Positions 38,379-47,413 of a stretch of DNA of 64,000 nucleotides are shown piece after piece. The position numbers were made by a program, and so were the translations under genes. The stretch is taken from NCBI GenBank assembly GCA_040081715.1, contig JBEBFY010000001.1:124001-188000 (forward strand), given 5' to 3'. The notes under the pieces are model-generated. The model was not told the DNA's origin, did no database searches, and was given only the letters and a program-made list of their open reading frames with translations. Position 1 is the stretch's first letter, and each line of letters opens with the position of its first letter. This DNA is from CANKJK01 sp040081715. GTDB lineage: Bacteria > Acidobacteriota > Vicinamibacteria > Vicinamibacterales > UBA2999.

Positions 38379-39928
38379 CTGTCCGCGGCCTTGTTCGGGG
38401 CCGTGGGCTTGTAGCCGGGCTTGGACTTCTCCTGCTCCTCCAGTTCCTTCTTCGTCTGGCCGTCGAGGAACCCTCCCCGCTCAACGCCGCCCACGGCGCC
38501 GAGCTTCTTCAGCAAGGCCGCCGAGGCGGGACGGTCGAAGTAGAAGGAGAAGTGGTAGCCCTCGGTGATGTCGAGGGGCGTCTCGCCACGCGCGTTCTTT
38601 GCGTTGATGTCGGCGCCCTTGTCGGCGAGCAACTGAATCACCTGCTCGAAGCCGGCCCAGGCGGCCGCGTGGATCGGCGTGAACTTGTCGTTGTTGCCAA
38701 CCTTGATGTCTGCGCCGAGGCCGAGGATGAACTTCGTGGCTTCCAGGTAGGCACCCTGCAGGATCCGGCTCTCCTGGTCCTGGTACCCGAGACCAGCCGC
38801 AGCCATCAACGGCGTGCAGCCGCTCTTCGTCCGGACGTCCGCTTTCGCGCCGAGCGAGAGCAGGAGCTTCATGACGTCGAGGTCGACCACGATGGTGGCG
38901 AGGTAGAACGGCGTCGCCCCGGTCATGATGTCGCCGCGCCCGATCCCGTACAGGTAGTACCCGAAGCGCGGAGGGTTCTTCGTGAGCACCGCCTCGAGAT
39001 TGGCGCCTTTCGAGACCAGGGTGCGGATCAGCTCAAGCTTGCCCGCTCGCGAGGGAATCCCCACCGCCGACTTCCACTCGCCAGGCGCATCCGGATAGTC
39101 GTAGGTGATGATGCTCTCGAACTGGCCGGCCGCCCAGTGCAGCGGCGTGTACCCGGCCTTCTCGACATCCCCATCGGGCCGCGCGCCATTGCCGAGGAGG
39201 TAGTTTGCGATGTCGACGTGGCCACGAACGGTCGCCACCAGCAGCGGCGTGCTGCCGTCTTCCGCCGATGCGTTGACGTCCGCGCCCCTGTCGACCAGTT
39301 GCCTGACCACGTCGAGCGAGGGTTCCCGCGCCGCGAACAGGAGCGGCGTGAAGCCCGACGTGGAGCGGGCCTTCTGGTCCGCACCCTTTTCAAGCAGAAG
39401 GCGCACGACCTCCGGATGGCCTTCAGCCGCCGCCCACATCAAGGCGGTCTGGCCGCGCGACGCCTGCTTCCCGTTCGGGTCGGCTCCCCTGGCCAGCAAC
39501 GCCACCACGGCGTCGGCCTTTCCGGTGCGGGCCGCGGTCATCAGCACGGTCTCGCCGGTCGGCAACGAGGCATTGGCGTTGGCCCCGGCCTTAATGAGCC
39601 GTTCAACGGCTCCGGCGCTCCCGTTGGTGGCCGCCAGGTGCAGCGGCATCACGCCGTAGTCATTCACGGCGTTCACGTTGGCGCCCGCGGCCACGAGCAG
39701 GTCCATGGTCTCAAGCGCGTTGTGGTGCGTCGCCCAATGCAGGGCCGTCGACCCATCCGGCAGCGGCGCATTCACGGGCGCACGCTGCTTCAGCAGCGCC
39801 GACACGGCCCTGGTATCCCCGGCCCTGGCGGCGCTCGCAAGACGGTCGTCCGCCGGAGCGGCGAACGTCACCGTTGCCAGGCTGCCCGCCATGGCCAGAC
39901 TACAGGCCACACGACGAATCGCGTTCAT
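38375..39928 (-). CDS. Exported ankyrin-repeat protein
   Basis: Protein of 517 residues with a signal peptide (RRVACSLAMAGSLATVTFA, cleavage near APA). About ten or eleven ankyrin repeats fill almost the whole length (repeats of the type DGSTALHWATHHNALETMDLL then AGANVNAVNDYG). It ends in a charged tail (KELEEQEKSKPGYKPTAP). The ATG at 39928 is chosen because GGGAGG lies five bases upstream; a GTG at 39949 is an alternative. It is the first gene of the ankyrin-DUF1552-PQQ operon. Periplasmic ankyrin proteins usually mediate protein contacts; the partner here is probably DUF1552 (inference). Confidence 0.9.
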   Translation of the reverse strand: MNAIRRVACSLAMAGSLATVTFAAPADDRLASAARAGDTRAVSALLKQRAPVNAPLPDGSTALHWATHHNALETMDLLVAAGANVNAVNDYGVMPLHLAATNGSAGAVERLIKAGANANASLPTGETVLMTAARTGKADAVVALLARGADPNGKQASRGQTALMWAAAEGHPEVVRLLLEKGADQKARSTSGFTPLLFAAREPSLDVVRQLVDRGADVNASAEDGSTPLLVATVRGHVDIANYLLGNGARPDGDVEKAGYTPLHWAAGQFESIITYDYPDAPGEWKSAVGIPSRAGKLELIRTLVSKGANLEAVLTKNPPRFGYYLYGIGRGDIMTGATPFYLATIVVDLDVMKLLLSLGAKADVRTKSGCTPLMAAAGLGYQDQESRILQGAYLEATKFILGLGADIKVGNNDKFTPIHAAAWAGFEQVIQLLADKGADINAKNARGETPLDITEGYHFSFYFDRPASAALLKKLGAVGGVERGGFLDGQTKKELEEQEKSKPGYKPTAPNKAADR

Positions 39929-40076
39929 CACTGCCTCCCGGTTTTCCACACGCTCTACCCTACACCCAGGGACCGCTGCACCCGCCCGGCCTGAAAGGCA
40001 AGGGTGACGGACGCCACGAGGGCACCCGTCACCAGCAAGGTTCGCGTCACACAGATGGGCACAAAACCGCTGCGCC

Positions 40077-41807
40077 CTAGTCGAGCGGTTCGACTTTGAC
40101 GATGCGCGCGTTGCGTTCGTTAGCGAGCCACACCGCCTTCCCGTTAACCGGATCGATTGTCACCTGCTTGGTGTCGAAGTCCTTCACCGGTATGAGATAG
40201 GTGACGATCTCGCCCGTCTTCGGGTCGACACGGAACAGGCGGTCCGCCGTATTGCTCGGGGCGTACACCCGGCCATTGGCATCGGGAAGCGAGGCGGTAT
40301 ACGGCGCCGCGAACGGAATCTTCGGGTCGTACTCGGTGAACTTCTCGGTCTTCGTATCGAACATGCCGATCTTGTCGCCGGTGTACTCGCCGAACCAGTA
40401 GCGTCCCTGCGCGTCGATCTTCCCGCGGCGAGGCTGCGCGGCTGGCGTCGGCGTCGGGAAGTACTTCACCGCCTTCGAATTGACGTCCACGCCGACAATG
40501 GCCGAGCCGCTGAAGTCGGTGATCCAGGGATTGCCCTTCGGATCCACCGCGATCTCGTAACCGGAGTGCGGCCCCTTCGGCAGGTTGGGCGCCTTCGTCC
40601 AGTCAAACTCCCAATCCACCTTCGCCGTCTTCGGATCGATGCGGACGAAGGTCGCGAACCCCGACCAGATCTTGCCATCCGGGCCAATCGACATGAACTG
40701 CGTCGTGGGGGATCCCGTGTAGCCGGTGGTCGGCGTGAACACCTTCGTCTTCGGGTCGAACTTGTGGATCAGGCCGAAGTGGTTATTGACCGAATCGTCC
40801 GTCGTCGGGAACCACGCATTGCCATCACGGTCCATCTGAATGTCGCTGCCGCCGGCAAACAGGTGATGCGTGTCCTTGCCCAGCGGACGGATCGGGTACT
40901 CCGTGAACTGTCCGGTCTTCGCATTCATCGTGCCGATGAAGGGCCGGCTCTGGTCCGTGTACCAGGGATTGCCGTCGAGCGCGACGTCCATGTCGTGCGC
41001 AACCGTGTCCCGCCGCGGCATGTCGTACTGCGTGATGATCACGCGCGTCCCCTTGCCCTTCGGTCGCGGCAGGAGGTTGAACTTGGCAGGCAGGGGCCGG
41101 CCGCCACTCTGGTTGATGGTCGCGAGATACCGGCCCAGCTCGACCTTGTTCGCACCGGGCACGTAGCCGAAGTTGGGGTTCTTCTCCGCCGCAATCGCAG
41201 CAGCCGGGCTGTCCAGTTGTGCCCGGCCGCGACCCTCGGTACCGACGGTCGTGCCGTCCGGGTAGTACTTCTGCATCCGGGTGATCACCGGTACGAACTG
41301 CTCAGCGGTGTGCTTGGACTTCAGAACGCGCTCGAGGGAGTGGCAATAGGTGCAACTGGCAATCTGCTTGATGACCAGCGCCTTCTCGGCGGGCGTCCCC
41401 GGCACGGAAGTGATCCACTCCACCGAGCTGATCTGGCTGCTGACGTCCTTGGCGGCCTGCAGCTTCAGTTCGAGCGTGGCGGTCTTGGCGGCTTCGACGT
41501 CCGCCGACACGGGTGCATTCGTCAGGTCGAACCCGACGGCGCGGATCTTGACCGCGTACTTGCCGGCCTCCTTGAGGTGCGTCCGCGGGAAGCTGTACTT
41601 TCCCTGCGCATCGCTCACCACCGTCACGTCGAAGTTGGCACCCTCACGGCGGGCCGTCACGAGCACGCCCTCCATCTTGCCTTCTTCCTGTGACGTAACC
41701 GATCCGCTCAGGGCCGCACCGCCCTGAGCACTGACCCCCGGTGAGACAGACACGACCGCAGCCAGGGCCGACGCCACCAATGCGGCAAGCAGAACTTTCG
41801 TACGCAT
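40077..41807 (-). CDS. Carboxypeptidase-regulatory / c-type heme / Vgb-like propeller protein
   Basis: Exported protein of 576 residues. A signal peptide (to about residue 28) is followed by a carboxypeptidase-regulatory-like beta-sandwich (about 33-115). A single c-heme site CTYCH (about 152-156) lies in a small cytochrome-like stretch (LVIKQIASCTYCHSLERVL). The rest is a virginiamycin-B-lyase-like beta-propeller (DPKTKVFTP, DPKTAKVDWEF, ITDFSGSAIVGVDVNSKAV). A ribosome binding site GGAGG six bases before the ATG at 41807 fixes the start. The heme suggests electron transfer linked to a substrate- or signal-binding propeller; the substrate is unknown. It is upstream of the ankyrin operon (127-base gap). 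Confidence 0.87.
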   Translation of the reverse strand: MRTKVLLAALVASALAAVVSVSPGVSAQGGAALSGSVTSQEEGKMEGVLVTARREGANFDVTVVSDAQGKYSFPRTHLKEAGKYAVKIRAVGFDLTNAPVSADVEAAKTATLELKLQAAKDVSSQISSVEWITSVPGTPAEKALVIKQIASCTYCHSLERVLKSKHTAEQFVPVITRMQKYYPDGTTVGTEGRGRAQLDSPAAAIAAEKNPNFGYVPGANKVELGRYLATINQSGGRPLPAKFNLLPRPKGKGTRVIITQYDMPRRDTVAHDMDVALDGNPWYTDQSRPFIGTMNAKTGQFTEYPIRPLGKDTHHLFAGGSDIQMDRDGNAWFPTTDDSVNNHFGLIHKFDPKTKVFTPTTGYTGSPTTQFMSIGPDGKIWSGFATFVRIDPKTAKVDWEFDWTKAPNLPKGPHSGYEIAVDPKGNPWITDFSGSAIVGVDVNSKAVKYFPTPTPAAQPRRGKIDAQGRYWFGEYTGDKIGMFDTKTEKFTEYDPKIPFAAPYTASLPDANGRVYAPSNTADRLFRVDPKTGEIVTYLIPVKDFDTKQVTIDPVNGKAVWLANERNARIVKVEPLD

Positions 41808-41865
41808 GAACACCCTCCGCGCGCGTCGTCAATTCGTTCTGCCGCTGGCCGCGCCCGCCAGCCGC

Positions 41866-41885
41866 AGGGGTTGGATTCTACCCCT
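41866..41885. other. Inverted repeat in divergent promoter region
   Basis: AGGGGT-8 bases-ACCCCT lies between the divergent genes at 41807 and 41986, an appropriate place for an operator. No regulator gene is adjacent. Confidence 0.3.
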
Positions 41886-41985
41886 CGCACCCCTGGACAC
41901 GACACGGGCCGGACCAATATGCCCAGGCCCGCGACAGGTCACGACAACACCGGTACATCAGGCCCGAAGGTGCCACAATGCCGCC

Positions 41986-42822
41986 ATGCTGAGCCCGAAG
42001 GAACTGCTCCTGGCCGCCCTGCTCGTCGTGACTGCCATCTACACGGCCGCCTGGATCCGGCCCCGCTGGCTCGACACCACCGTGGGCTTCGTGACCAACT
42101 TCTTCGACACCCTCGGCATAGGGTCCTTCGCCACGACGACCTCCTTTTATCGCCTGCGGAAGCAGATGCCGGACGAACTGATTCCGGGCACGCTCAACGT
42201 CGGCCATACCCTGCCCACGGTGGCTCAGGCGCTGATCTACATCACGCTTGTGGAAGTGGAATTCAACACCCTGGCCCTGCTCATCGTCGCCGCCGTGGCC
42301 GGCTCGTGGCTCGGCGCCGGGTTCGTGTCGCGGCTGCCGCGGCGTCAGATTCAGGCCGGAATGGGAATGGCGCTGTTTGGTGCCGCGGTGCTGATGGCCC
42401 TCACGGCCATGCACGCCATGCCGAGTGGCGGCACGGCACTGCGGCTCGAAGGTGCGCAGCTCGGCGTCGGCATCGGCGTCAACTTCATCCTCGGCGCCCT
42501 GATGACACTGGGGATCGGCCTCTATGCGCCCTGCATGGTGCTCGTCAGCCTCCTCGGCATGAACCCCACCGCGGCCTTTCCGATCATGATGGGGTCGTGC
42601 GCCTTCCTGATGCCGGCCGCGAGCCTCCGGTTCATGCGCTACGGGCGGTATGACATGGCCGCCGCCATCGGGCTGGCACTCGGTGGTGTCCCCGCGGTGC
42701 TCTTTGCGGCCTACCTCGTGAAGTCGCTGCCGCTCGACTATGTGCGCTGGCTGGTGGTGGCCATTGCCGGCTACGCCGCCGTGACGCTCATCAGGTCCGG
42801 CCTTCGCACGGAACGCGCGTAG
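41986..42822 (+). CDS. TauE/SafE-family membrane permease
   Basis: Integral membrane protein of 278 residues with about eight hydrophobic helices and the duplicated TauE/SafE pattern (GFVTNFFDTLGIGSFATTT and, in the second half, MTLGIGLYAPCMVLVSLLGM). Members export sulfite, sulfonates or other small anions; the substrate here cannot be told. A CACAAT box lies six bases before the ATG and there is no Shine-Dalgarno, so the transcript may be leaderless. It is divergent from the cytochrome/propeller gene, possibly related to anion release from redox reactions (inference). Confidence 0.85.
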   Translation: MLSPKELLLAALLVVTAIYTAAWIRPRWLDTTVGFVTNFFDTLGIGSFATTTSFYRLRKQMPDELIPGTLNVGHTLPTVAQALIYITLVEVEFNTLALLIVAAVAGSWLGAGFVSRLPRRQIQAGMGMALFGAAVLMALTAMHAMPSGGTALRLEGAQLGVGIGVNFILGALMTLGIGLYAPCMVLVSLLGMNPTAAFPIMMGSCAFLMPAASLRFMRYGRYDMAAAIGLALGGVPAVLFAAYLVKSLPLDYVRWLVVAIAGYAAVTLIRSGLRTERA

Positions 42823-42964
42823 TGGCGCCCGGCACCGAGCCGTCGGGTCGCATGCCGGCCCACGCGCTGTGCCCGGCTACTGGGTCGGCCAGCAGCCCGT
42901 GGTGGAGGTCCCGTGTCGCACCGAGACGGGTGAGGCGCCGGGCTGGCCAGGCGCGACGACTGAG

Positions 42965-42979
42965 AATACCGGGAGTATT
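42965..42979. other. Inverted repeat AATAC-N5-GTATT upstream of the MFS gene
   Basis: A short perfect dyad about 75 bases upstream of the MFS -10 element, AT-rich in a GC-rich gap. It is a possible operator; no protein is assigned. Confidence 0.25.
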
Positions 42980-43051
42980 TGAGGGAGGAGCAACGCCGCC
43001 AGCGCGGATGGATCGCCCGTCGAATGCGGCGGGACATCCACCACGGGCTGC

Positions 43052-43057
43052 TATTAT
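43052..43057 (+). promoter_or_regulatory. Extended -10 element of the MFS gene
   Basis: TGC-TATTAT is an extended -10 box, with no clear -35. AAGGAG at 43073-43078 is the ribosome binding site for the ATG at 43085. Confidence 0.4.
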
Positions 43058-43084
43058 AGCCGCCCTGTTCTGAAGGAGCCTCGC

Positions 43085-44473
43085 ATGGCACACGTCCCGG
43101 CCTCATCCCCCGCGAAGAAGACGCTCGGCCCGATCGAATGGACCATCTGCGCCATCGCGTCCATCGGGTTCGCATTCGACATCTACGAAATCCTGATGGC
43201 GCCGCTCATCATGCGGCCCGCGCTCATCGAATTGACAGGCGCCGCTCCCGGGTCTCCCGAGTTCCAGACGTGGGTGGGGCGCCTCTTCTACATCCCGGCA
43301 TTCGCGGGCGGCATCTTCGGCCTGCTGGGCGGGTATCTCACCGACCTCTTCGGCCGGCGCCGCGTGCTGACCTACAGCATCCTGATCTACGCGCTCGGCG
43401 CGTTCGGCTCCGGCTTTGTGACCTCGGTCGAGATGCTGCTGGTGGCCCGGTGCGTGGTCTTCGTCGGCGTCTGCGTGGAGTTTGTCGCCGCGGTGGCCTG
43501 GCTGGCGGAACTGTTCCCGAACGGGGAGCAGCGCGAGAAAGTGCTCGGCTACACTCAGGCCTTCTCGTCGCTGGGCGGCATCCTCGTCGCCCTGGTGAAT
43601 GGCTGGTGCGTGGCGAATGCCGCCAGCCTCCCCGCCATCGCCGCCTTCGGACTCGCAATCGACGACCCGCACGCGGCCTGGCGCTACACGGTGATGTCCG
43701 GCGTCCTCCCGGCGCTGCCGCTCATCATCATCCGTCCCTTCCTCCCGGAGTCGCCGGTGTGGGCGGAGCGCCGTGCCGCCGGCACGCTCAAGCGGCCAAG
43801 CCTCGCCGCCCTCTTCTCGCCGCAGCTCAGACGCACCACGATCGTCACGACGATCATGTTCGCCTGCGTCTACGGCGCCGCCTTCGGCACCATCCAGCAG
43901 ATTCCGCAGATCGTGCCCGGCCTGCCTGAAGTGAAGGCGGCCATCGCGGGCCTGCCGGCTCCGCAGGTGGGCCGGATTACGCAGCAGTTCGCCGCCAGCG
44001 TGACGTCCCTGCAGGAGCTCGGCGGCCTGGCCGGCCGCGTGCTGATGGCGGTGCTGGCGATCTACATCGTCAGCCGCAGGAAGCTGGTGCGGCTGTTCCA
44101 GATTCCCGGGCTCATCATGATGCCGATCGCGTTCGTCTGGGCAGCGACGACGAGCATCGACTACCTGAAGCCGGCGGTCTTCCTCGCGGGCCTCTTCACC
44201 ACGGCGCAGATGAGCTTCTGGGGCAACTACCTGCCCCGGGTCTACCCGGTGCACCTGCGGGGCACGGGCGAGAGCTTCGCCGCCAACATCGGCGGGCGAC
44301 TGATCGGCACCTCGTTCGCCTACGTCACCGCCACGCTGGCCGTCACAAGCGACCGCGCGTATGCACCCACCAAGGTGGCGCTCGTCGCGGCCGGTGTCGG
44401 CATCTTCGTCTACGTGTGCAACTTCGTGGCGTCGTTCTGGCTGCCGGAGCCAGTCGAGATGGTGGAGGACTAG
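43085..44473 (+). CDS. MFS transporter, metabolite:H+ symporter type
   Basis: Twelve-helix secondary transporter of 462 residues. The MFS signature between helices 2 and 3 is GGYLTDLFGRRRVLTYS. An extended periplasmic loop with EFQTWVGRLFYIP precedes it, and a large central loop (about 215-245, RRAAGTLKRPSLAALFSP) separates the halves. The substrate may be an organic acid or sugar; the sequence does not decide. It has a good ribosome binding site and its own promoter. It converges with the DUF4159 gene, six bases away. Confidence 0.9.
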   Translation: MAHVPASSPAKKTLGPIEWTICAIASIGFAFDIYEILMAPLIMRPALIELTGAAPGSPEFQTWVGRLFYIPAFAGGIFGLLGGYLTDLFGRRRVLTYSILIYALGAFGSGFVTSVEMLLVARCVVFVGVCVEFVAAVAWLAELFPNGEQREKVLGYTQAFSSLGGILVALVNGWCVANAASLPAIAAFGLAIDDPHAAWRYTVMSGVLPALPLIIIRPFLPESPVWAERRAAGTLKRPSLAALFSPQLRRTTIVTTIMFACVYGAAFGTIQQIPQIVPGLPEVKAAIAGLPAPQVGRITQQFAASVTSLQELGGLAGRVLMAVLAIYIVSRRKLVRLFQIPGLIMMPIAFVWAATTSIDYLKPAVFLAGLFTTAQMSFWGNYLPRVYPVHLRGTGESFAANIGGRLIGTSFAYVTATLAVTSDRAYAPTKVALVAAGVGIFVYVCNFVASFWLPEPVEMVED

Positions 44474-44479
44474 CGAGGC

Positions 44480-45313
44480 TCAGTGCGTGAGGACGGTCAC
44501 GATGACGTCCATCGCGATGGCATACCCCCGCGGCGAGAACTGGTAGAAGTACTCGGGGTCTTCGCCCTCGCGCTCCCACGAGTCCGCGATGTCGGTGTTG
44601 TGCGACATCAGTACCATGATGCGGCCGTGGCGGTCACGAATCGCGCGCAGGTGCGGTTCCCGGGTCTCGAACCCGCGCTCGGACGTCGTACTTCCTCCGA
44701 CGCCGCGCCAGAACTGGATGTTCGAGACCTGGGGCACGTCCGGCACATCGAGGATGGCGCGATACAGGCTGTCTCCGGGGCGGATGTCGACGATGGGGTA
44801 CTCCGAGGGCGGCAGCGCCTTGCCGATCTCGTTGGCCCACTGTTCCCAGGCCGCATCGCCCCAGAAGTCGTCCACCCAGAGGAACCCGCCCTTCAGCAGG
44901 TAGGCGCGAAGCTGGACCGCTTCGGCCTCTGAGAGGCCAATCGTGCCCACGTCGGATGCCATGGCAAACGGACACTGGAAGAGCGCGTCATCCGTGATGC
45001 GCACCACGTAGTGCGCCGGCTGGCCCGGGCTCTCGAAGTGGACGCGCGTCCTGGTGAGCTCGGACGTGCGGATCATGAGGTTGCGTTCGGCGCCCGGATA
45101 GTCGGTGCGCCAGCCCATACCCATCGCCTCGCCCCGCACCTGCGTATACATGAGCCGGCAGAAGGTGAAGCCGGAGGTAGGGATGCCAGTAGGCGGCGGA
45201 TACCGCGCACTGACGCGTCCCTCGCCGAAGTAACCGTACTGCGCCCGGACCGCGACGGCCGCCAGCAGAACGGCCAGCACCATCCCGCCCGCGACCGCAA
45301 GGCGCCTCGCCAT
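44480..45313 (-). CDS. DUF4159 domain protein with signal peptide
   Basis: Exported or membrane-anchored protein of 277 residues. Signal peptide RRLAVAGGMVLAVLLAAVAVRA, then a DUF4159 domain over most of the length (FTFCRLMYTQVR, LRAYLLKGGFLWVDDFWGD, MVLMSHNTDIADSWEREG, GYAIAMDVIV). DUF4159 resembles a glutamine-amidotransferase-like flavodoxin fold; no activity is known. Elsewhere it travels with MoxR/DUF58 genes, which are not seen here. It is divergent from the diguanylate cyclase. Confidence 0.88.
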   Translation of the reverse strand: MARRLAVAGGMVLAVLLAAVAVRAQYGYFGEGRVSARYPPPTGIPTSGFTFCRLMYTQVRGEAMGMGWRTDYPGAERNLMIRTSELTRTRVHFESPGQPAHYVVRITDDALFQCPFAMASDVGTIGLSEAEAVQLRAYLLKGGFLWVDDFWGDAAWEQWANEIGKALPPSEYPIVDIRPGDSLYRAILDVPDVPQVSNIQFWRGVGGSTTSERGFETREPHLRAIRDRHGRIMVLMSHNTDIADSWEREGEDPEYFYQFSPRGYAIAMDVIVTVLTH

Positions 45314-45501
45314 GTGTGCGCCAGCCTACCGCAAAGTGGGTCAGTGCCGTCGTCCTTTCCGGGCGTGGCCGCATGCTCCGTCAGCGGCCAATCCGTGGCA
45401 TGGCCGAACATCCTGAGCGCACCCCGGTCCTGGAAAAGCCGCGTACGTCCCCACGTCGGTGGCATTACCATGAACGGGTTATACCTGGACACTCCAGACT
45501 C

Positions 45502-46674
45502 ATGGCCCTGACCTCGCACCCCATCGCCCTCGTGCGCCAGCTCCTCTGGCCGCCGACGGAGCCAGCCCTTGTCAAGGCCAGCCGCGAGTCAGAGACTCTC
45601 GCCGCTCGCGCCAGGTTCGTCATGGGGGTGCTGCTTGCCCTCGGTCTCGTCGCCGCTCTTCTGCGGAATCCGGCAGCCAGGCAGGCCGACCTGGCGCTGC
45701 GGCTTGTGCTGATCTTCATTGCCGCCGTGGCGTGGACACTCTATATGGGGCGGAAGGCCCCGCCTGACTGGCTTGCCTATGCCGCGTCCGCCGTGGACGT
45801 CACGACGGTCACCCTGTATCACGCCACGCTCTTCCTCGAGGGTCTGGGCTTTCTGGCACTCGGTAGCCGCGTGAGCTTCACGTTCTACATCTTCGTGATC
45901 GTCGGATCGGGCCTCCGCTACGACCCTCGCCTGGTGATCTCGACCGGTCTGCTCTCGGGAGTGCAGTGGGTGGCCCTCACCACCTGGGCCAAGTCGGCTG
46001 GCCTCGGGGCGAACACCATCACCTACGGGCCCTTGGAGCCCACCATGATCCTGGACGGGCATGTTGAGGAACTGCTGGTCATGGTCGGAGCCACCATCAT
46101 CGCGCTCGTCATCGTGAACCGCTCACGTGAGATCCGCCTGGCATCGGTGCTCGATGGCCTGACGCTCCTGTTGAACAAGAAGCCCTTCGAGGAGCGGTTC
46201 GGGTTGGAACTTGAGCGGGCCGCCCGTCATTCCAGGCCGCTCACGATCGCCATCCTCGACCTCGACCGGTTCAAGGCCATCAACGATACGATGGGACATC
46301 CGGCTGGGGATGCGGTGCTGCAGCAGTCTGCCGAACGGATCCAGAGGATGGTGCGAACCACCGACCTGGTGGCGAGGCTGGGCGGCGACGAATTCGCCGT
46401 CGTACTCCCCGACACACCACCGTCGGAAGCCATCGCGAAGATCGAGGAGCTGTGCCGAACGGTCGGCGGTGCACCGATCGAGGTCGAGCAGGTTGCCGTC
46501 ACTGTCACCTGCTCCGCCGGGATCTCGAGCTCACCGGCCGACGGCAGAACCATGAGTCTGCTGATCGCAGTTGCCGACCAGCGCCTGTTCGAAGCGAAGC
46601 GCCAGGGACGCAACCGCGTGGTATCGGACTCACCGCAGGGCGCGGCGATCGCCCAGCCCAGCCTGGCGCGCTGA
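45502..46674 (+). CDS. Membrane-bound diguanylate cyclase (GGDEF)
   Basis: Makes c-di-GMP from two GTP. 390 residues: five or six membrane helices in residues 40-205, then a GGDEF domain (about 215-385) with FKAINDTMGHPAGD, the intact active-site GGDEF (294-298) and an intact inhibitory I-site RTTD (285-288). It is therefore probably active and product-inhibited. The ATG at 45502 is chosen over the open frame upstream because it leads directly into the membrane region. The c-di-GMP made could act on the PilB N-domain in this window (inference). The signal sensed by the membrane part is unknown. Confidence 0.92.
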   Translation: MALTSHPIALVRQLLWPPTEPALVKASRESETLAARARFVMGVLLALGLVAALLRNPAARQADLALRLVLIFIAAVAWTLYMGRKAPPDWLAYAASAVDVTTVTLYHATLFLEGLGFLALGSRVSFTFYIFVIVGSGLRYDPRLVISTGLLSGVQWVALTTWAKSAGLGANTITYGPLEPTMILDGHVEELLVMVGATIIALVIVNRSREIRLASVLDGLTLLLNKKPFEERFGLELERAARHSRPLTIAILDLDRFKAINDTMGHPAGDAVLQQSAERIQRMVRTTDLVARLGGDEFAVVLPDTPPSEAIAKIEELCRTVGGAPIEVEQVAVTVTCSAGISSSPADGRTMSLLIAVADQRLFEAKRQGRNRVVSDSPQGAAIAQPSLAR

Positions 46675-46712
46675 GCGAGGAACCTGCTACGACTACCAGC
46701 CTGATCTCCCTC

Positions 46713-47402
46713 GTGATTGCGGCAACCGCCGTGGCAGGCTACCGGGTCCGGATCCTGCCGACAGGACTGTCGCTCCTGCTGTTTGCCGCCGCGCTCGCCG
46801 CCGCGGCCGGGGGTGTTGCCCTGTCGGCGTTCCGGCTGATCCGCGGCGCCACGTCGGGTTCCCCCATGTCGATCACCAGCCTCGGCGGGCTCGCCATTGG
46901 CCTGCTGATTCTGCTGGTGCCTCTCGTTACCGTGGCCGGCAACCGGCGCCAGGCACGCGGCCTGCCTTCGATTCACGACATCACCACGGACACGGCCGAC
47001 CCGCCCCTCTATATCGACGCGGTCCAGCGCCGCGTGCCGGGCGAGAACGCTGTGGACTACGCGGGCGACGCCGTGGCACGCCAGCAACAGGCAGCCTATC
47101 CGGACCTTCGTCCGCTCCTCGTGGATGAACCGGTAGCGGCGGTCTTCGCGCGAGCGCTCGCCGCCGTGCAGGGGCTTGGCTGGGAGGTTGTCGGCCAGGA
47201 CGCCGCGGCCGGCCGGATCGAAGCGACCGACACCACGTTCTGGTTCGGCTTCAAGGACGACGTGGTCGTGCGCATCCGTCCGGATGGTGCGCGAACGCGC
47301 GTGGATGTGCGATCCGCGTCCCGGGTTGGCCTGGGCGATGTCGGGACCAACGCCCGGCGCATCAGGACCCTGATGGCCACGCTCACGCCGGCTCAGCCCT
47401 AG
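46713..47402 (+). CDS. DUF1499 family protein with N-terminal membrane helices
   Basis: About 229 residues. Hydrophobic segments (LLLFAAALAAAAGGVALSAF; GLAIGLLILLVPLVTVAG) precede a DUF1499 domain (about 90-225, with AAYPDLRPLLVDEPVAAVFARAL, ATDTTFWFGFKDDVVVRIRP and SRVGLGDVGTNARRI). The start is uncertain: the first usable GTG after the cyclase stop is 46713, and no Shine-Dalgarno is visible. It follows the cyclase by 38 bases. DUF1499 proteins have no known function; a lipid or membrane-surface role is only guessed. Confidence 0.75.
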   Translation: MIAATAVAGYRVRILPTGLSLLLFAAALAAAAGGVALSAFRLIRGATSGSPMSITSLGGLAIGLLILLVPLVTVAGNRRQARGLPSIHDITTDTADPPLYIDAVQRRVPGENAVDYAGDAVARQQQAAYPDLRPLLVDEPVAAVFARALAAVQGLGWEVVGQDAAAGRIEATDTTFWFGFKDDVVVRIRPDGARTRVDVRSASRVGLGDVGTNARRIRTLMATLTPAQP

Positions 47403-47413
47403 CAGCCTAGCGC

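Noticed and set aside
42823..43084. Small open frames in the gap before the MFS gene
   Set aside because: Arg/Pro-rich, no ribosome binding site, overlapping the promoter region of the MFS gene; treated as non-coding.
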